Positions 28,868-30,645 of a stretch of DNA of 30,645 bases are shown in pieces; position 1 is the first letter of the stretch, and each line of letters starts with the position of its first letter. Source of the stretch: a virus. The stretch spans positions 1 to 30,645 of IMG/VR virus record IMGVR_UViG_3300047495_000041; one strand, given 5' to 3'. The notes under the pieces are model-generated. The model was not told the DNA's origin. It searched no databases and saw only the letters and a list, made by a program, of their open reading frames with translations. The position numbers and the translations under genes were made by a program.

Positions 28868-29674
28868 TCAAGCGCTTTCTTTCACCACCTTTGTCAATTT
28901 TGCCCTCTTTTTTGGCTTCTCCTCCGCCGATACTTGCTCCTTAGGTGCAGGCTGTTCTGTCAGAAACACAACAGGCTTTGGAACTGGCTTGGCGACAGCT
29001 AGTGGCTTGGGCGTAGGCTCTTCCATACCATTAGCGGCAAAAGCTTCCGCCCGCTCAGTACAAGCGCCGCATTTACCGCAGGGCACGTCCAACCCAGCAT
29101 AGCAGGACCATGTCTCGGAATAGTCTAGGTGAAGCCTCTTGCCGATGCTCAGGATATCGGTCTTGTTTAGCTCCATATAGGGCGCATGGAGTTCAACCCG
29201 ATCTTCGGTAGCAAAGTAGACTGTCTCCTTCATGGAAGCGAAGTACTCAGGCCGACAATCCGGGTAGATGGTATGATCGCCCGAATGGGCACCGTAATAG
29301 ACATCAACCTTATCATCCGTCTGCCTGGCCCATGCCTCGGCAATACCCATAGCGATTGACAGCATGATCGTGTTACGCCCAGGGACAACTGTCAACTTCA
29401 TGTTGTCCGCAGCATAATGCCCCTCCGGCACTGCGATATCGGATGTCAGGGAAGAGCCATTCAGGAAGGCTCCCATACCTGGCATGTCAAACACGATGTG
29501 CAGCACAGGCAGTTTGTCACACACCATCTTGGCGTATTCTAACTCCTTCTTGTGGCGCTGGTTGTAGTTAAAGCTGAGCACTTTAACCTCAGCTTTGGGG
29601 TTATTGAGCATAACATGATGCAACAGCGTATAGCTGTCCATGCCGCCGCTATAGATAACCAGAACTCGCTTCAT
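28868..29674 (-). CDS. queC: 7-cyano-7-deazaguanine (preQ0) synthase, QueC
   Basis: 268 aa. ATP-dependent conversion of 7-carboxy-7-deazaguanine to preQ0. PP-loop SGGMDS (residues 9-14) binds ATP; the zinc site is in CYAGLDVPCGKCGACTERAE. KTDILSIGKRL is also typical. A C-terminal extension of roughly 50 residues (EEPTPKPLAVAKPVPKP and a Lys-rich end) is absent from ordinary QueC and resembles the basic tails of other proteins here. No amidotransferase domain is fused, so it makes preQ0, not a 7-formamidino base. Start overlaps the previous stop by 4 bases. Confidence 0.94.
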   Translation of the reverse strand: MKRVLVIYSGGMDSYTLLHHVMLNNPKAEVKVLSFNYNQRHKKELEYAKMVCDKLPVLHIVFDMPGMGAFLNGSSLTSDIAVPEGHYAADNMKLTVVPGRNTIMLSIAMGIAEAWARQTDDKVDVYYGAHSGDHTIYPDCRPEYFASMKETVYFATEDRVELHAPYMELNKTDILSIGKRLHLDYSETWSCYAGLDVPCGKCGACTERAEAFAANGMEEPTPKPLAVAKPVPKPVVFLTEQPAPKEQVSAEEKPKKRAKLTKVVKESA

Positions 29675-29928
29675 GCTTTCTTCCTCTTGATTGGTATTGG
29701 AATGTAAGGCGAGACATGAACTTCATTGGCGGGATGCTTGTTGTCCACAAGCATTGCCTTAGCCCGATGCAAGGCTCGGGTTTCATCCTGGGCTGTCACA
29801 TGCCCGACATTGTGCCCATCAGCCAATACTACCCATTGGGTATAAAGCTGTTGTTTACTAGACACATTCCCCCTCGGCGAATAGCAAGCCGGGTATTGGC
29901 GCGGCAGAAACTCATTTAATCCCTTCAT
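29671..29928 (-). CDS. Hypothetical protein, 85 aa
   Basis: Mixed alpha/beta protein (QQLYTQWVVLADGHNVGHVT) with a basic C-terminus. It has a GTGAGGGGAAG ribosome binding site just before the ATG and an ATGA overlap with queC. Not recognised. Confidence 0.6.
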   Translation of the reverse strand: MKGLNEFLPRQYPACYSPRGNVSSKQQLYTQWVVLADGHNVGHVTAQDETRALHRAKAMLVDNKHPANEVHVSPYIPIPIKRKKA

Positions 29929-29984
29929 CTTCCCCTCACCTGTTTGTCCATTTGATATATACCCCCAGCCAAGGCTAACCCCTG

Positions 29985-30494
29985 TTATTGCTCCCTTAGC
30001 GCTCTTAGTTCACGGATAACATTCTTCCTCCCCTTGATCCCGAAAAAGCGTTTAACACGCTTGTTCATATCGTTTATGGATGCATGCTCAAAAAGCATTT
30101 GCAACACCTCGGACGGAGCCTCGGCAATGGCCACGAGCATCTGCTGCATCTCGGCAGAACTCCCTGTTAGGACGGCTAGCATGAAGCCAGCCGAGTGCTC
30201 CCATTCCACGGGAGCAGGCAGTAGCTCCTCTATGTTGCGCATGGCGTAATCCTTCTTGGCGAGCAATATCCACTCGCGAAATATGGTTGTCTTATAGAGG
30301 GCCATAAAGTGGGCTGTGTTCTGAAAGCGACCCTCGTAATGTCGCAGACAATAGTAGAAGATCACACAGCATTCGCCCACCGCATCCTCTTGATCGAGGA
30401 ATAGTTTTGATACTCGCCAGAAATGGTTTCTAACCCATTTCCGTGCCCAGTTCTCAAACAGGCCATGCCACTTAGGATTAAGGACAACTCTCAT
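29985..30494 (-). CDS. Sigma-factor-like protein (ECF/phage type)
   Basis: 169 aa. Residues about 25-85 resemble sigma region 2: WRVSKLFLDQEDAVGECCVI (as in D-x-ED-xxQE-xxxxL), YYCLRHYEGRFQ and FMALYKTTIFREWILLAKKD. The end, ASINDMNKRVKRFFGIKGRK, could be a region 4-like HTH. A phage-encoded sigma-like protein would redirect host RNA polymerase to phage promoters, which fits its place upstream of the operon. Divergent, so the assignment is moderate. Confidence 0.55.
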   Translation of the reverse strand: MRVVLNPKWHGLFENWARKWVRNHFWRVSKLFLDQEDAVGECCVIFYYCLRHYEGRFQNTAHFMALYKTTIFREWILLAKKDYAMRNIEELLPAPVEWEHSAGFMLAVLTGSSAEMQQMLVAIAEAPSEVLQMLFEHASINDMNKRVKRFFGIKGRKNVIRELRALREQ

Positions 30495-30645
30495 CTTTCC
30501 CCCAGCCAGTTGCGTATCGTGTAGAGTTCCATCTCCCCTGGGTCCTTGTAACCCGGAGGTAGGTCCACTAATTCGACATTCCTGACCGCTTGTGACAACT
30601 CATTAGTCATGGAATATCGTCCAACACCCACATCCGCATCCGGGC
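30491..30645 (-). CDS. Truncated gene at window edge, C-terminal part
   Basis: An open frame enters from beyond the window and ends VDLPPGYKDPGEMELYTIRN plus WLGER, with its stop overlapping the start of the sigma-like gene (ATGA). An in-frame ATG allows a 39-residue version, but the frame is open upstream, so the protein is probably longer. Not recognisable. Confidence 0.45.
   Translation of the reverse strand, partial: PDADVGVGRYSMTNELSQAVRNVELVDLPPGYKDPGEMELYTIRNWLGER

Overview
The window looks like the early (DNA metabolism) region of a tailed double-stranded DNA phage of a bacterium. Evidence: about 45 small, tightly packed genes on the minus strand, mostly joined by ATGA or TAATG stop/start overlaps; a phage-style replication and recombination set (family A DNA polymerase, sliding clamp, clamp loader, DnaB-type helicase, RecA/UvsX-type recombinase, gp32-like single-strand binding protein, SbcC/SbcD pair, SNF2-type helicase, PD-(D/E)XK nuclease); and mobile endonuclease genes. 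I see no structural, packaging or lysis genes and no tRNA. The host cannot be named from the sequence. All gene calls are motif-based readings without database searches.

Layout. Positions 1-1100 hold two plus-strand genes, each followed by a hairpin-plus-T terminator. Positions 1130-1909 are non-coding, between convergent gene sets, with a cluster of ATGC-type palindromes (1270-1433) and seven copies of a CCGYAGTT motif (1698-1885). From 1910 to the end everything reads on the minus strand, so transcription runs from high to low coordinates. In that order: a truncated gene, a sigma-like protein, queC, an Ala/Lys/Pro-rich DNA-binding candidate with a terminator, a zinc/coiled-coil protein, folE, two small proteins, dpdA, three small basic or helical proteins, the sliding clamp, DNA polymerase (with intein), clamp loader (with intein), an alpha-helical protein, a small membrane protein, SSB, queF, recA-like, a zinc protein, a nuclease, sbcD-like, sbcC-like, queD, queE, dnaB-like, an SNF2 helicase, and then a run of small unknown proteins with an XRE repressor and an HNH endonuclease.

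Two themes stand out. First, folE, queD, queE, queC, queF and a dpdA-like transglycosylase together give a full route from GTP to preQ1 and its insertion in DNA, so the phage probably replaces some guanines with a 7-deazaguanine, most simply dPreQ1. The genes are interleaved with replication genes, as expected for modification coupled to DNA synthesis.

Second, and most unusual, both the polymerase and the clamp loader carry an intein whose middle part is read in two frames. The intein frame stays open from the first Cys to the final Asn, while a complete homing-endonuclease gene with its own start and ribosome binding site lies inside it in the +1 frame. The two nested nucleases belong to different families (Vsr/DUF559-like with a Cys-rich N-terminus; NUMOD3-HNH), so the architecture appears to have arisen, or been acquired, twice.
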